Assembly (NCBI RefSeq): GCF_003149245.1
Contig: NZ_QGDL01000009.1
Span: 1 to 64,000, forward strand
Length of the DNA: 64,000 nt
Direction: 5' to 3'
From: Faecalicatena orotica
GTDB taxonomy: Bacteria; Bacillota; Clostridia; Lachnospirales; Lachnospiraceae
Every line of letters starts with the position of its first letter. Positions within the stretch are counted from its first letter, which is position 1. The position numbers were made by a program, and so were the translations under genes. Shown here piece by piece: positions 17,233-26,424 of the stretch. The notes beneath the pieces are model-generated. The model saw only the letters and a list, made by a program, of their open reading frames with translations. It had not been told where the DNA came from and made no database searches.

Positions 17233-17273
17233 TGCTCCATCCAGTAAGTATCATTACTCACTGGATGGAACAC
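17232..17273 (+). other. Hairpin between the FAH gene and the IclR gene
   Basis: A perfect 10-bp stem TCCATCCAGT / ACTGGATGGA, extended by GTG/CAC, starts at the FAH stop codon. There is no T-run, so it is either a weak terminator or a 3'-end stability structure. Confidence 0.5.
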
Positions 17274-17301
17274 TAGAGCGATCAATAGAAAGGAGTCACG
17301 G

Positions 17302-18069
17302 ATGAAACAGGGAGTGACAATACAGTCTGTGGAACGGGCTTTGAAGATTCTGGAATACCTTTCAGGAGGCGTTTCGGAAATTGGCATTACAGATATAGCA
17401 TCCTACATGGGACTCGGGAAAAGTACCATTTACGGTCTTGTGAATACGCTTGTCCAGGAGGGGTATCTGGAACAGAACCCGGACAATAAGCGGTACCGGC
17501 TGGGGCTTAAGTTATTTGAACTTGGCTGCATTGTGCAGGAACGTATGGATATCCGGGAGATTGCAAGACCATATTTAAAGGAGTTGTCAGAGCATTTTAA
17601 AATGACGGTGCACATGGGCCTTTATAAAGACGGGGAAGTCGTTTATATCGACAAAATGGACGCCCCTGATACAAGGGTCGTGTATTCACAGGTGGGAAAA
17701 CGGGCGCCGATGTACTGCACGGGCATCGGCAAGGCAGTGCTGGCAGAACTAAAGCCGGAGGATATAGGAAGGATTCTGGACAGCCAGAAGCTCGAAGCTC
17801 TTACGCCGAACACCATGACAGACAAGGAAGAGATACGAAAGGAGCTGGAATGTATCAGAAAGAAGGGATATTCCACGGATAATGAAGAGGTAGAGCTCGG
17901 ATTGAAATGTGTGGCAGCCGCGATCCATGATTATCAGGGGAAACCTGTGGCAGCTATCAGTATTTCGAGTTCAGCGGTAAAGATGACGGAAGAGAAAGCA
18001 ACAGAGGCAGCGGAAGAAATCAAGAAGGCTACACGCGCGATATCCGGAAAGCTGGGATACCGCGGATAG
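17302..18069 (+). CDS. IclR-family transcriptional regulator
   Basis: This 255-residue protein has an N-terminal winged helix (residues about 8-70: SVERALKILEYLSGG, IGLGKSTIYGLVNTLV-like segment, LEQNPDNKRYRLGLKL) and a C-terminal effector domain (CTGIGKAVLAEL, GYSTDNEEVELGLKCVAAAI, the family signature). IclR proteins usually respond to an organic acid of the pathway they control. It lies between the FAH gene and the kinase-dehydrogenase-aldolase unit. Both units carry the same candidate operator, which makes it the natural candidate regulator for them. Confidence 0.9.
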   Translation: MKQGVTIQSVERALKILEYLSGGVSEIGITDIASYMGLGKSTIYGLVNTLVQEGYLEQNPDNKRYRLGLKLFELGCIVQERMDIREIARPYLKELSEHFKMTVHMGLYKDGEVVYIDKMDAPDTRVVYSQVGKRAPMYCTGIGKAVLAELKPEDIGRILDSQKLEALTPNTMTDKEEIRKELECIRKKGYSTDNEEVELGLKCVAAAIHDYQGKPVAAISISSSAVKMTEEKATEAAEEIKKATRAISGKLGYRG

Positions 18070-18114
18070 AATGTATGGAAAATATCAGAGTCTGTATCCA
18101 GTCAGGCTCTTTTA

Positions 18115-18158
18115 TATAATTTAAAACAAGAACGATGTTCGACAATAACGAACAAGAA
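18115..18158 (+). promoter_or_regulatory. TATAAT box plus candidate IclR operator, copy 2
   Basis: TATAAT (18115-18120) precedes an AAGAAC-nn-TGTTC-type site at 18128-18158. The layout matches copy 1 (16278-16308), with 24 of 31 bases identical and the -10 to operator spacing within two bases. The -35 box is weak. It lies directly upstream of the kinase gene. Confidence 0.65.
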
Positions 18159-18175
18159 AAAGAAAGGAGAACTTT

Positions 18176-19120
18176 ATGATACTCACAGTTACACTGAATA
18201 CCTCAATTGACAAGCGGTATCTGGTGGAAAAAATGAATGCCGGCCAGGTAAACCGGGTCAGCAGCTGCCGGTACAGTGCAGGCGGAAAAGGGCTGAATGT
18301 TTCAAGGGCAGCGGTTATTGCAGGAGAAAGCGTAATTGCCACGGGATTTGCAGGAGGGCATAATGGCGCCCTTCTCGAGGAACTGGCAGAAAAAGACGGC
18401 ATCCGTACGGAATTTGTCCATGCTGGGGGAGAGACGCGAAGCTGCATTAACATCATGGATGCAGAAACCGGTATCCAGACAGAATTTTTAGAAGCCGGGG
18501 AAGCTGTCCCACAGGAAAAGATTGCAGAGTTAGAGCAGCGGTACAGGGATCTTCTCGCCCGGGCAGAAGTGGTTACTATATCGGGAAGCACACCTAAAGG
18601 CATGGATGACGAGATTTATGTCAGACTGATACAGGCAGCACGGGACTGTGGTATCCCGGTCCTGCTGGATACAAGCGGTAAACTGCTTCAAAAAAGCATC
18701 TGTGCAAGGCCAGCCCTGATTAAGCCAAATCAGGATGAGATCAGACAGCTTACAGGAAAGGAGGAATTATCGGAAGAAGAATTAAAAGAAACAGCGCTTT
18801 ACCTGAGAACGAAAGGAATTACCTATGTGGTTGTCTCACTCGGGAAAAAAGGCTCGCTTATGGCAGCGCCATCCGGGATCTATAAGGCGGCAGTTCCTAA
18901 AGTTGAAGTTAAAAATACGGTAGGGTGCGGTGATTCCATGCTTGCAGGATTTGCCATTGGAATAAAGAACCGTTTCGAAGATGAAAAGCTCCTGCGGTAT
19001 GCCAGTGCCATAGCGGCGGCAAATGCCATGCAGGAGAAGACCGGTTTTTTTGAAAAAAAGGATTTTGAAGAAATTTATGAAAAAATTCAGATTACGTCCG
19101 TCAGGAACGTAGCCAGATAA
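18176..19120 (+). CDS. PfkB-family hexose kinase (1-phosphofructokinase/LacC type)
   Basis: This 314-residue cytoplasmic kinase begins [17 protein letters not shown], typical of the 1-phosphofructokinase/tagatose-6-phosphate kinase branch. The substrate-binding [11 protein letters not shown] is near residue 38, and [10 protein letters not shown] and VVSLGKKGS follow. The catalytic anion hole is [11 protein letters not shown], with the general-base aspartate. It phosphorylates a sugar phosphate on a terminal hydroxyl. It shares a unit with aldolase and dehydrogenase genes, with the next gene 15 bp on. A class II ketose-bisphosphate aldolase encoded at 36837 could use its product, but that link is inference. 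Confidence 0.85.
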   Translation: MILTVTLNTSIDKRYLVEKMNAGQVNRVSSCRYSAGGKGLNVSRAAVIAGESVIATGFAGGHNGALLEELAEKDGIRTEFVHAGGETRSCINIMDAETGIQTEFLEAGEAVPQEKIAELEQRYRDLLARAEVVTISGSTPKGMDDEIYVRLIQAARDCGIPVLLDTSGKLLQKSICARPALIKPNQDEIRQLTGKEELSEEELKETALYLRTKGITYVVVSLGKKGSLMAAPSGIYKAAVPKVEVKNTVGCGDSMLAGFAIGIKNRFEDEKLLRYASAIAAANAMQEKTGFFEKKDFEEIYEKIQITSVRNVAR

Positions 19121-19134
19121 GGAAAGGGAAAGAC

Positions 19135-20019
19135 ATGGAGAAAGTAAAAGTTGCGATTATCGGACCGGGGAATATCGGTTCCGACTTAATGTACAAAGTT
19201 ATGAGAAGCAGGAATCTGGAGATGTCCTGCATGGTAGGAATCGTTGAATCTGAGGGAATCAAAAGGGCAAAGCGGCTCGGATTTGAGACTACGACCAAGG
19301 GGATAGAGACAATCTTAGACAGAGATGACATTAAGATTGTGTTTGATGCGACGGGTGCTAAGGCACATAAAATGCACGCGCCGCTGCTTAAGGCGGCGGG
19401 CAAGGTTGCCATCGATATGACCCCGGCGGCGGTGGGACCATACGTTGTGCCATGTGTGAATCTGGAAAGCCTGTCAGATGAGATGAATCTTAACATGGTA
19501 ACCTGCGGGGGGCAGGCGACAGTCCCGATTGCATATGCAATCAACCGTGTGGCAGACAGCGAATACACAGAGATCATATCCTGTATTTCCTCCAAAAGCG
19601 CAGGTCCCGGTACCCGTGCCAATATCGATGAATTTACAGAAACGACGGCAAAGGCACTGGAAACAGTCGGAGGAGCAGACAAAGGCAAGGCAATTATTAT
19701 CCTGAATCCGGCAGAACCGCCGCTCATGATGACAAACACAATCCATTCGATTGTAAAGAACCCGGATAAAAAGGCAATTACTGGGTCTGTGAACAAGATG
19801 GTAAAGGAAATACAAAAATACGTACCGGGATATAAGCTCAGGACCCCTCCGATTATGGACGGGAACAAAGTGACTGTCATTGTAGAGGTAGAAGGTGCGG
19901 GAGACTTCCTTCCGAAATATTCAGGAAATCTGGATATCATCAATTCAGCCGCCATTGAGGCAGCAGAAAAAATAGCAGAAGAAAGGTTTTTACAAGGAGG
20001 AAACAGGCATGAAAAGTAG
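19135..20019 (+). CDS. mhpF: Acetaldehyde dehydrogenase (acetylating)
   Basis: This 294-residue enzyme converts acetaldehyde, NAD+ and CoA to acetyl-CoA. The Rossmann motif [15 protein letters not shown] is at the N-terminus, the catalytic cysteine is in [15 protein letters not shown] near residue 124, and [12 protein letters not shown] and [20 protein letters not shown] follow, as in MhpF/DmpF/BphJ. It overlaps the aldolase gene by 11 bases. In known systems the two proteins form one complex that passes acetaldehyde through a tunnel, and the overlap supports that here. The length is close to the family norm of about 300-315. Confidence 0.92.
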   Translation: MEKVKVAIIGPGNIGSDLMYKVMRSRNLEMSCMVGIVESEGIKRAKRLGFETTTKGIETILDRDDIKIVFDATGAKAHKMHAPLLKAAGKVAIDMTPAAVGPYVVPCVNLESLSDEMNLNMVTCGGQATVPIAYAINRVADSEYTEIISCISSKSAGPGTRANIDEFTETTAKALETVGGADKGKAIIILNPAEPPLMMTNTIHSIVKNPDKKAITGSVNKMVKEIQKYVPGYKLRTPPIMDGNKVTVIVEVEGAGDFLPKYSGNLDIINSAAIEAAEKIAEERFLQGGNRHEK

Positions 20020-21025
20020 AATACATTTCATTGATACGACGATGCGTGACGGGAGCCATGCGATGAGCCACAGCTTTACGAAAGAACAGGTGAGCCTGAT
20101 TGCGCAGGGGCTGGATGATGCAGGTGCAGATATCATCGAAGTGAGTCACGGGGACGGAATCGCAGGCTCCTCGATCAATTACGGGTTTTCTAAAACAAGG
20201 GACATTGAACTGATTGAAGCCGCATCCAAGGTGGTAAAACGGGCAAAACTGGGCGCGCTCCTGATCCCCGGCATCGGGACGATATCAGATTTGCAGGAGG
20301 CTTATGATCATGGTGTGCGTGCGGTCAGGATTGCAACCCATGTCACAGAGTCAGACGTTTCCCTGCAGCATATAAAAGCGGCAAAGGACAGAGGCATGTT
20401 TACGGCCGGCTTCCTGATGATGGTACATATGGCAGAGCCGGAGAAGATTCTGGAACAGGCGAGGATATTCGAGGATGCAGGAGTCGACTATGTCAATCTG
20501 GCAGACTCGGCCGGACACCTCCTGCCGGATGATGTGCGCCGGCGGGTCAGCCTGCTGTCAGAAAAGCTCAGTATCCCGGTTGGGTTCCATGCGCATAATA
20601 ACTTAGGGCTTGCCGTCGCGAATTCGCTTGCGGCGGCAGAAGAGGGGGCGTCATATATCGACGGCACCTTAAGAGGGCTCGGCGCAGGAGCCGGCAACTG
20701 TCAGATTGAAGTGCTGTCCGCAGTGCTGGAGCGTATGGAATGTGCGACCGGGATTGATCTGGATAAGATTCTTAAGGTGGCGGAAGAAGCCGTGGAACCC
20801 ATTATGCCCAGGGCGCAGGTCATCGACACTGCATCCCTTATGCTGGGATACGCAGGGGTATATTCCAGCTTCCTGCTCCATGCCAGACGTGCTGCAGAAA
20901 AGTTTGATTTGAATATAAAAGATATTCTGGTTGAATTAGGTAGGCGCGGCATGGTAGGCGGTCAGGAAGATATGATTGTGGATGTGGCGTACCAGCTTTC
21001 CCGTTCACAACATAAGGCCGATTAA
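20009..21025 (+). CDS. mhpE: 4-hydroxy-2-oxovalerate aldolase
   Basis: This 338-residue HMGL-like TIM-barrel enzyme splits 4-hydroxy-2-oxovalerate to pyruvate and acetaldehyde. Typical marks are [15 protein letters not shown] at the N-terminus (catalytic Arg-Asp), the metal-binding [15 protein letters not shown], and [18 protein letters not shown]. The C-terminal communication domain for the dehydrogenase partner is present. AGGAGG precedes the ATG, which lies inside the dehydrogenase gene. These two genes usually end aerobic meta-cleavage pathways. Here they sit with a sugar kinase in what looks like an anaerobe. Confidence 0.92.
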   Translation: MKSRIHFIDTTMRDGSHAMSHSFTKEQVSLIAQGLDDAGADIIEVSHGDGIAGSSINYGFSKTRDIELIEAASKVVKRAKLGALLIPGIGTISDLQEAYDHGVRAVRIATHVTESDVSLQHIKAAKDRGMFTAGFLMMVHMAEPEKILEQARIFEDAGVDYVNLADSAGHLLPDDVRRRVSLLSEKLSIPVGFHAHNNLGLAVANSLAAAEEGASYIDGTLRGLGAGAGNCQIEVLSAVLERMECATGIDLDKILKVAEEAVEPIMPRAQVIDTASLMLGYAGVYSSFLLHARRAAEKFDLNIKDILVELGRRGMVGGQEDMIVDVAYQLSRSQHKAD

Positions 21026-21876
21026 AGAGCCCGGTGCCGGTATGCCTTGCGGTAAGCAGAAGGAGACATACCGGTATATTCTTTAAAAATCCGGTTAAAG
21101 TGAGGAATCTGGTTGAAACCGCAGGAAATGGCAATATCTATAATCAGTTCATCTGTATCTTCCAACAGTTGTTTCGCATTGTCAATCCGGACCTGGTTGA
21201 TGAAGGCAGACAGGCACATTCCAGTGTCTGCCTTGAAAATACGGCTTAAATAACTGGGATTCGCATATACATAAGCCGCCAGATATGAAAGTGGCAGCGG
21301 ATCGGCGTAATTTTGCCGGATGAGGTGCTTGACTTGTGCGATCATGACTTCACGGGTGGAAAAACTTTTCGTGAACAGCTGACTCTCGGGTTTCAGCACA
21401 AAGCCTGTCTGGGCAAAGTACAGGATGAGGGCAAGGAAGGTATGCCGGTAAATCATAGGGGATACCGGGAGCGTGTCCTGTAAAATCTGATTGCAGAGTT
21501 TTAGTAACGCCCGTATGGCATCATAATTCTTCCGTGGGAGGGAGAAGTGCTGAAAGGTTACCCGCCCGCTGAAAAATTGTTTCAGGAGCTGCTGGCTCTT
21601 ATCTGCGGCCCCTGAAGTATCTACATCATCCATAGAAAACGAAAAAAGTGTAAATCGGCATGGCTTGCCTTCCCCATAAGACAGGGTGATATCTTCCGTA
21701 TCATACAGCAGGAAGCAGTCCCGGTGCTGGAAATCCGAAATCAGGTTTTGGTGCAGGTAACTGCCGCTTCCCTGTTCAGCCAGCGCGATGCACCATGTGG
21801 AGGGTAAGGCCTTCAGCTTATAGGTATCGGTAAATTCAATGGTCCCGAAGGGATTTTTTTCTTTTGTAGTAATCAT
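21022..21876 (-). CDS. AraC-family transcriptional regulator
   Basis: This 284-residue protein has an N-terminal cupin-like sensing domain and a C-terminal double-HTH domain (about residues 180-280). The second HTH ends in the family signature ISCGFNQIPHFNRIFKEYTGMSPSAYRKAY. Its last bases overlap the stop codon of the convergent aldolase gene by four. It is divergent from the solute-binding protein gene at 22121, so it most likely controls that gene and the carbohydrate island behind it. An 11-bp hairpin lies in the shared upstream region. Confidence 0.87.
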   Translation of the reverse strand: MITTKEKNPFGTIEFTDTYKLKALPSTWCIALAEQGSGSYLHQNLISDFQHRDCFLLYDTEDITLSYGEGKPCRFTLFSFSMDDVDTSGAADKSQQLLKQFFSGRVTFQHFSLPRKNYDAIRALLKLCNQILQDTLPVSPMIYRHTFLALILYFAQTGFVLKPESQLFTKSFSTREVMIAQVKHLIRQNYADPLPLSYLAAYVYANPSYLSRIFKADTGMCLSAFINQVRIDNAKQLLEDTDELIIDIAISCGFNQIPHFNRIFKEYTGMSPSAYRKAYRHRAL

Positions 21877-21929
21877 CGTATTCTCCTATCAGTCAGATTA
21901 TAACTTCACAGTCCGTTTCTAAACTGCGG

Positions 21930-21958
21930 CGCATCTGTTTTGCTTTTAAACAGATGCG
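21930..21958. promoter_or_regulatory. Hairpin/dyad in the AraC-SBP divergent promoter region
   Basis: CGCATCTGTTT (21930-21940) is inverted at 21948-21958 (AAACAGATGCG), an 11-bp perfect dyad with a 7-base centre. It has no T-run on either strand. Its place between divergent genes suggests a regulator site or leader structure. Confidence 0.5.
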
Positions 21959-22120
21959 TTAAAATTATGATTAATAATACAAAGAAAAATATAAAATTAT
22001 GCAACATTAACTATAGAAAGTAAAAATAAGTGAAAAACTGGTAAATATATATTAAGAATAAAACATAACATAATGCTAGTATGAAAATATGAAAAAGAAA
22101 GATCCATAGGAGGACGAAAG

Positions 22121-23446
22121 ATGAAAAAAAGAGTGATTGCATTACTATTGGCAGCAGCGATGACAACCTCATTACTGGCAGGATGCGGAGGAAGTAAGGA
22201 CTGGGAGGACGGTGACGGGAAGATCGACGGTGACCTGACCTTCTGGACACAGGACACGGAAGCATGGAAGTCTTATTTTGGACCGGCAATTGAGGCCTTC
22301 CAGAAAGAATATCCGGATGTAAATATTCAGGTGGAATATTTCCCGGAGTTCTCCGACAAGCTTAACCAGGCGTTTTCAGCGGGTGAGCAGGCTGATGTCA
22401 TGCAGACCTGGCAGAGTATTACAGACTGGGCAAAGGCAGGAGTCATTGATGAGATCCCGGATGATGTCATGACAAAGGAGTATATGGAGGAGAACTATTA
22501 CGAGAGTGCACTGATCAATAAGCAGGTTGAAGGTAAGTACTACTGTATCCCGTCAGAGATCAATGCAGAGTCCCCAAGCTTATACGTCAATATGGATATC
22601 TTAAAAGAAGAGGGTGTGGAGCTTCCGCAGAGCTGGATAGACAACAACGGACCGGCAAGCTTTGACGAACTGCTGGAATTAGCAGAGAAGCTGACCCAGA
22701 AGGATGGGGACGGACAGGTGGTCCGCTCAGGTCTGGCATATGTGTATGCACAGTGGGAAGCAAATTTCCTTTCTTTAATTATGCAGTATGGCGGAGATTA
22801 TAAGGATGAGGCAAATAATGCAGTGAAGTTCCAGACTCCGGAAGCGAAGAAGGCAGCGGAGACACTGCTCAAATATACACAGGGACCAGACGCAGTCAGC
22901 GATGAAGGAACTCCTCGTTATGAATCATTCGTCCAGGGGACGGCGGCAATGTGTGTAGGCGCACCGTGGTATTCAGGCAGTTTTGCAATCGACATACCGG
23001 ATGTTAACTGGCAGGTATTCAATATGCCGGCATGGGTAGAAGGAGCGGACCCGGTCAGCATCGGTACCGGCGGATGGGGATATATCGTATCCGATAAGTG
23101 TGAAAACAAAGAAGCAGCATGGGAATTTGTAAAATTCATGACTACGGCAGAACAGACAGGGGACTGGGCTTATAAGACAGGCTGCCTTCCGGCAAGGGTT
23201 GATTCTTTGACAGACCTTCAGTATGACCCGAATGCAGGTTCTGTAGATAAAGCAATTTCGATTGCACAGGAGGTACTCCCATATGCAGTCGAAGAAGGCG
23301 CATACATGGGCACACCTTCCACACTGACTTATACAATCGTAAGAGAAAAGTTAAGACAGCTGCTGGTTGACGGAGATATTGATGCTGCATTGAAGGGAAT
23401 GGAAGAAGAAGGCAACGCAATGATAGAAGAAAACCTGAACAGGTAA
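22121..23446 (+). CDS. Carbohydrate ABC transporter solute-binding lipoprotein
   Basis: This 441-residue lipoprotein has a signal peptide with lipobox LLAGC (Cys about residue 22) and a MalE-type two-lobe domain (GDLTFWTQDTEAWKSYFGPA opening; GGWGYIVSDKCENKEAAWEF near the C-terminus). It captures a sugar or oligosaccharide outside the cell. The next genes are not permeases. The likely partners are the MalF/MalG-type permeases at 35062 and 35992, 12 kb downstream in the same orientation; no ATPase is encoded in between, so a shared housekeeping MsmX-like ATPase probably powers it. AGGAGG precedes the ATG. Confidence 0.88.
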   Translation: MKKRVIALLLAAAMTTSLLAGCGGSKDWEDGDGKIDGDLTFWTQDTEAWKSYFGPAIEAFQKEYPDVNIQVEYFPEFSDKLNQAFSAGEQADVMQTWQSITDWAKAGVIDEIPDDVMTKEYMEENYYESALINKQVEGKYYCIPSEINAESPSLYVNMDILKEEGVELPQSWIDNNGPASFDELLELAEKLTQKDGDGQVVRSGLAYVYAQWEANFLSLIMQYGGDYKDEANNAVKFQTPEAKKAAETLLKYTQGPDAVSDEGTPRYESFVQGTAAMCVGAPWYSGSFAIDIPDVNWQVFNMPAWVEGADPVSIGTGGWGYIVSDKCENKEAAWEFVKFMTTAEQTGDWAYKTGCLPARVDSLTDLQYDPNAGSVDKAISIAQEVLPYAVEEGAYMGTPSTLTYTIVREKLRQLLVDGDIDAALKGMEEEGNAMIEENLNR

Positions 23447-23471
23447 AAGGAGAAAGACACATCGGTGATTT

Positions 23472-25259
23472 ATGAAAAAAAAGATAGATTTGTTACAGGG
23501 AAATGTAAGTGAAACATTTTTACAGTATCTGATTCCAAGTGTATCGGCTACCATGATGATATCCTTCAACTACTTTATCGATACCCTGTGTATCGGTCAG
23601 AAGCTGGGAGAGCAGGGCCTTGCGGCCCTGAATCTCTCCTGGCCGGTGACGACAGTCCTGTATTCCGTCGGACTGCTTCTCGGAACAGGGGGAGGAGCCA
23701 TGTTTTCCGCATATGTGGCAAATGGAAAGAAAGAAAAAGCAAAAAGTGTTTTTACAGAGGCCGCAGTCACGCTGCTGCTCATTGCGGCAGCCATAACGAT
23801 TCTGGGAATGGTGTTTTTAAAACCTATCGTCACAGTGCTTGGAGGCGCGGGAGAGTTAAGGCAGGGCGTAACGGATTATGTAAAATGGGTACTGATCTTT
23901 TCCGTCTCTTACATGGGGGAATGTTTCTTTACCAGTTTTCTGCGCAATGACAATGCACCAAAGCTGGCAATGGCAGGGACATTATTATCCTGCTCCCTGA
24001 ATATCGTTTTAGATATTGTATTTATCTATGTACTGGACGGTGGTATGGTAGGGGCTTCTCTTGCAACTTCACTTGCTGTTACATCGACTGTAGTCTTAGG
24101 GATCTTCTCAACCTTCCGAAAGAAGTCCAATCTGAAAGTCAGTTTTACAGATGCCAGTGTGCGGGATGTCCTCTGCATCATGAAGGTAGGCATGTCCACC
24201 TTCCTGACAGAAATCGACGGAGGTATTGTAACCTTCGTTTACAACACCGTGCTGATCAGGATTGCAGGAAGTGCCGCAACAACAGTGATCGCTGTCTATG
24301 GGATCGTGGTGAATATCAACACGATTGTACTGGCGGCAATCAACGGTATTTCGAATGCAATGCAGCCGCTTGTGAGTGCAAACAGCGGTGCGGGGAAGTT
24401 CTCACGGGCAAAACGATTCACACATCTTGCAGTAAAGTGGGCATTTGGAATGTCCGTTGTGTTTGTGGCAGTGATTGAATGGCAGGCAGAAGTTTTTGTG
24501 AAGATTTTCCTGGAGCCGGATGCGGCATTTCTTGTACAGGCGGCAGGAGCCATAAGAATCGTAGCAGTTTCTTACCTGTTGGCGGCTGTTAACATGATAC
24601 TGATATCTTACTTCCAATCCATACAGGCTTCAAAAGAAGCAATCTATTTTTCATTTATGCGTACACTTTTTCTTCCGGTTATCTTTGTAATCGGGGGAGC
24701 CTTCTACCTGAATGTAAAAGGGGTATGGATGGCCTCCCTTTTCATAGAGGGGACGACGGTGGTGGTCATGCTTTTTGCATACCGCCGTTATCAGAAAAAA
24801 CGTATGGAAGAGAATCTGGGGCAGCTCAATTTCTATGAATTTACTGAAGAAGTGGATGGAATAGAAGAGCTGATTGAACAGCTCGGGGCAGACAATCTGG
24901 AGAATTACCGCAGGGTGCTTACATACTGCGAAAGCAGAAACCGTGATGAGGAAGGGATTCCCATGATTATCGGTCTGGATGACCTGACAGCCCCGGATCA
25001 GGAGGCATTTGAAGTATCTGCGCAGGAAGACGAACTGAGTTTTTATCAGGCAGTCGGCGCACTGCTGTTCACAGACCTTCTTGACCAGCAGATGGTAAAA
25101 GAGGGAGGAACCGGAAGAGGGGCGATCATTCCGGCTATGGAAGCAGCGGCAGAACGGTTTTTCCAGTACAAAAAAACGGCAGGCGCAGAAACGGGCGGTA
25201 GTATCTCATATACCGAAGCACTAGGAAGAATGGAGAGGGAGCATGAGCAGCAATTTTGA
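23472..25259 (+). CDS. MATE-family exporter fused to an uncharacterised C-terminal domain
   Basis: This 595-residue protein has about 12 membrane helices over residues 1-455 with MATE features (an N-terminal LLQGNVSETFLQYLIPSV stretch and internal repeats). A basic loop (RRYQKKRMEE) follows, then a soluble domain at about 465-590 that I do not recognise. The domain contains YCESR, EEGIP and IGLDDLTA (about 500-507). The same domain exists as a separate protein at 26011. Ordinary MATE proteins end near residue 450. The gene overlaps the NodB-fold gene by 17 bases. It may export or flip a sugar intermediate; the role of the tail is unknown. Confidence 0.85.
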   Translation: MKKKIDLLQGNVSETFLQYLIPSVSATMMISFNYFIDTLCIGQKLGEQGLAALNLSWPVTTVLYSVGLLLGTGGGAMFSAYVANGKKEKAKSVFTEAAVTLLLIAAAITILGMVFLKPIVTVLGGAGELRQGVTDYVKWVLIFSVSYMGECFFTSFLRNDNAPKLAMAGTLLSCSLNIVLDIVFIYVLDGGMVGASLATSLAVTSTVVLGIFSTFRKKSNLKVSFTDASVRDVLCIMKVGMSTFLTEIDGGIVTFVYNTVLIRIAGSAATTVIAVYGIVVNINTIVLAAINGISNAMQPLVSANSGAGKFSRAKRFTHLAVKWAFGMSVVFVAVIEWQAEVFVKIFLEPDAAFLVQAAGAIRIVAVSYLLAAVNMILISYFQSIQASKEAIYFSFMRTLFLPVIFVIGGAFYLNVKGVWMASLFIEGTTVVVMLFAYRRYQKKRMEENLGQLNFYEFTEEVDGIEELIEQLGADNLENYRRVLTYCESRNRDEEGIPMIIGLDDLTAPDQEAFEVSAQEDELSFYQAVGALLFTDLLDQQMVKEGGTGRGAIIPAMEAAAERFFQYKKTAGAETGGSISYTEALGRMEREHEQQF

Positions 25260-25968
25260 TATACATACTTTTGCAAAGACGGTTGCAAAGGATAAACGGA
25301 CCTTTGAAATGTTCCGTTATCTGGTAAATAACGCATATATCCGGGTCGTAAATTACCACAACACGAATGAACGGGATGCGAAAAGGCTGGAGCATGAGAT
25401 TCAATACTTCAGCGAACATTTCGTACCGGTAAAGTTAAGTGACCTGGATACCTTTTTTGAAACAAGAAAATGGCCGTATGATAAGCCGGGACTGATTCCC
25501 GCCATATTTGAGGGATACCGCAGCCATTACGATATTATGAAGCCCATTCTGGATAAATACCATTTCACAGGATGGTTCTACATCCCCGGATTTTTCCCGG
25601 ATGTAGCCAGGGAAGACCAGCTTGGATTTTGTAAAAACCACCACCTGAGGACAACCGGGCAGTATATGTATGAGGATGGGAGAATCGCTTTAAGCTGGGA
25701 AGAAATTAGAGAATTATCGAAAAACCATGAGATCTGCTGTCACACCGGCAGCCATTTTGAGATAACGAAGAAAACTTCAGATGAGGATATGCATAGGGAG
25801 ATCGTGGAGGCAAAGCGCCGCATGGAATACAAGATACAGAAACCGGTGGATGTCTTCTGCTGGCTGGCAGGCGAGGAGTATAACTACAATATCCGGGCGC
25901 ATAAGCATCTGGAGGAAGCCGGATATAAATATGTACTCAGCAATTTGAAAATCGAAAAAATCAGGTAA
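25243..25968 (+). CDS. NodB-fold (polysaccharide deacetylase-like) protein, copy 1
   Basis: This 241-residue protein has no signal peptide. The fold is shown by VVNYHNTN near residue 36, the FVPVKLSDLDTFF segment, PGLIPAIFEGYRSHYD, and the metal-ligand motif HTGSH (167-171). The usual TFDDG motif is replaced by AIFEG (87-91): the catalytic-base aspartate becomes Phe and the metal aspartate becomes Glu. A classical deacetylase activity is therefore doubtful. It starts inside the MATE-fusion gene, with a GAGAGGG site, and is closely similar to the copy at 26411. Both are probably cytoplasmic. Confidence 0.75.
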   Translation: MSSNFDIHTFAKTVAKDKRTFEMFRYLVNNAYIRVVNYHNTNERDAKRLEHEIQYFSEHFVPVKLSDLDTFFETRKWPYDKPGLIPAIFEGYRSHYDIMKPILDKYHFTGWFYIPGFFPDVAREDQLGFCKNHHLRTTGQYMYEDGRIALSWEEIRELSKNHEICCHTGSHFEITKKTSDEDMHREIVEAKRRMEYKIQKPVDVFCWLAGEEYNYNIRAHKHLEEAGYKYVLSNLKIEKIR

Positions 25969-26010
25969 TCGGGTGCCTGGATATATATACCATATTGAAG
26001 GAGGACGCGG

Positions 26011-26424
26011 ATGAAAAACATTCAGGACATGTTTAAGGAGATTGATAGTCAGGGGATGGAACCCTATAAGGCCCTTATGAAATACTGTGACAGCCGGGTA
26101 ACGGCGGATGAAGGAATTCCGGCCGTGATAGGCTTAGATGACCTGACAGCATCGTGGAACACCACTTATAAAGGCGCAGGGCAGGATGAAGAGTTCCGCT
26201 TTCTGATGGCGGCAGGCGCGATGGTTTTTGCCAGCCTGTACGAGCAGAAGAGTGCAGAAGAACTGGGGGAATATCCGGGAATTGCGCCGGCCATGAGCGC
26301 GATGGCGGAGATGTTCTTCCATGCCGGCGAAGACGGCAGGATAGTCCCTTACCGGGAAGTGGTGAAGCAATTTGTAGTGAATCAGGATGGGCAGGAGGGA
26401 GGAAAACCAGATGGAGAACTTTAA
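26011..26424 (+). CDS. Stand-alone copy of the MATE C-terminal domain, unknown function
   Basis: This 137-residue soluble protein aligns over most of its length with residues 465-590 of the MATE fusion. YCDSR/YCESR, DEGIP/EEGIP and an identical IGLDDLTA are shared, followed by a helical AAGAMVFASLYEQ stretch and PAMSAMAEMFF. I know no function for it. AGGAGG lies upstream of the ATG. Its end overlaps the second NodB-fold gene by 14 bases, just as the fused domain overlaps the first, so the domain and the NodB-fold protein form a repeated genetic module. Confidence 0.75.
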   Translation: MKNIQDMFKEIDSQGMEPYKALMKYCDSRVTADEGIPAVIGLDDLTASWNTTYKGAGQDEEFRFLMAAGAMVFASLYEQKSAEELGEYPGIAPAMSAMAEMFFHAGEDGRIVPYREVVKQFVVNQDGQEGGKPDGEL

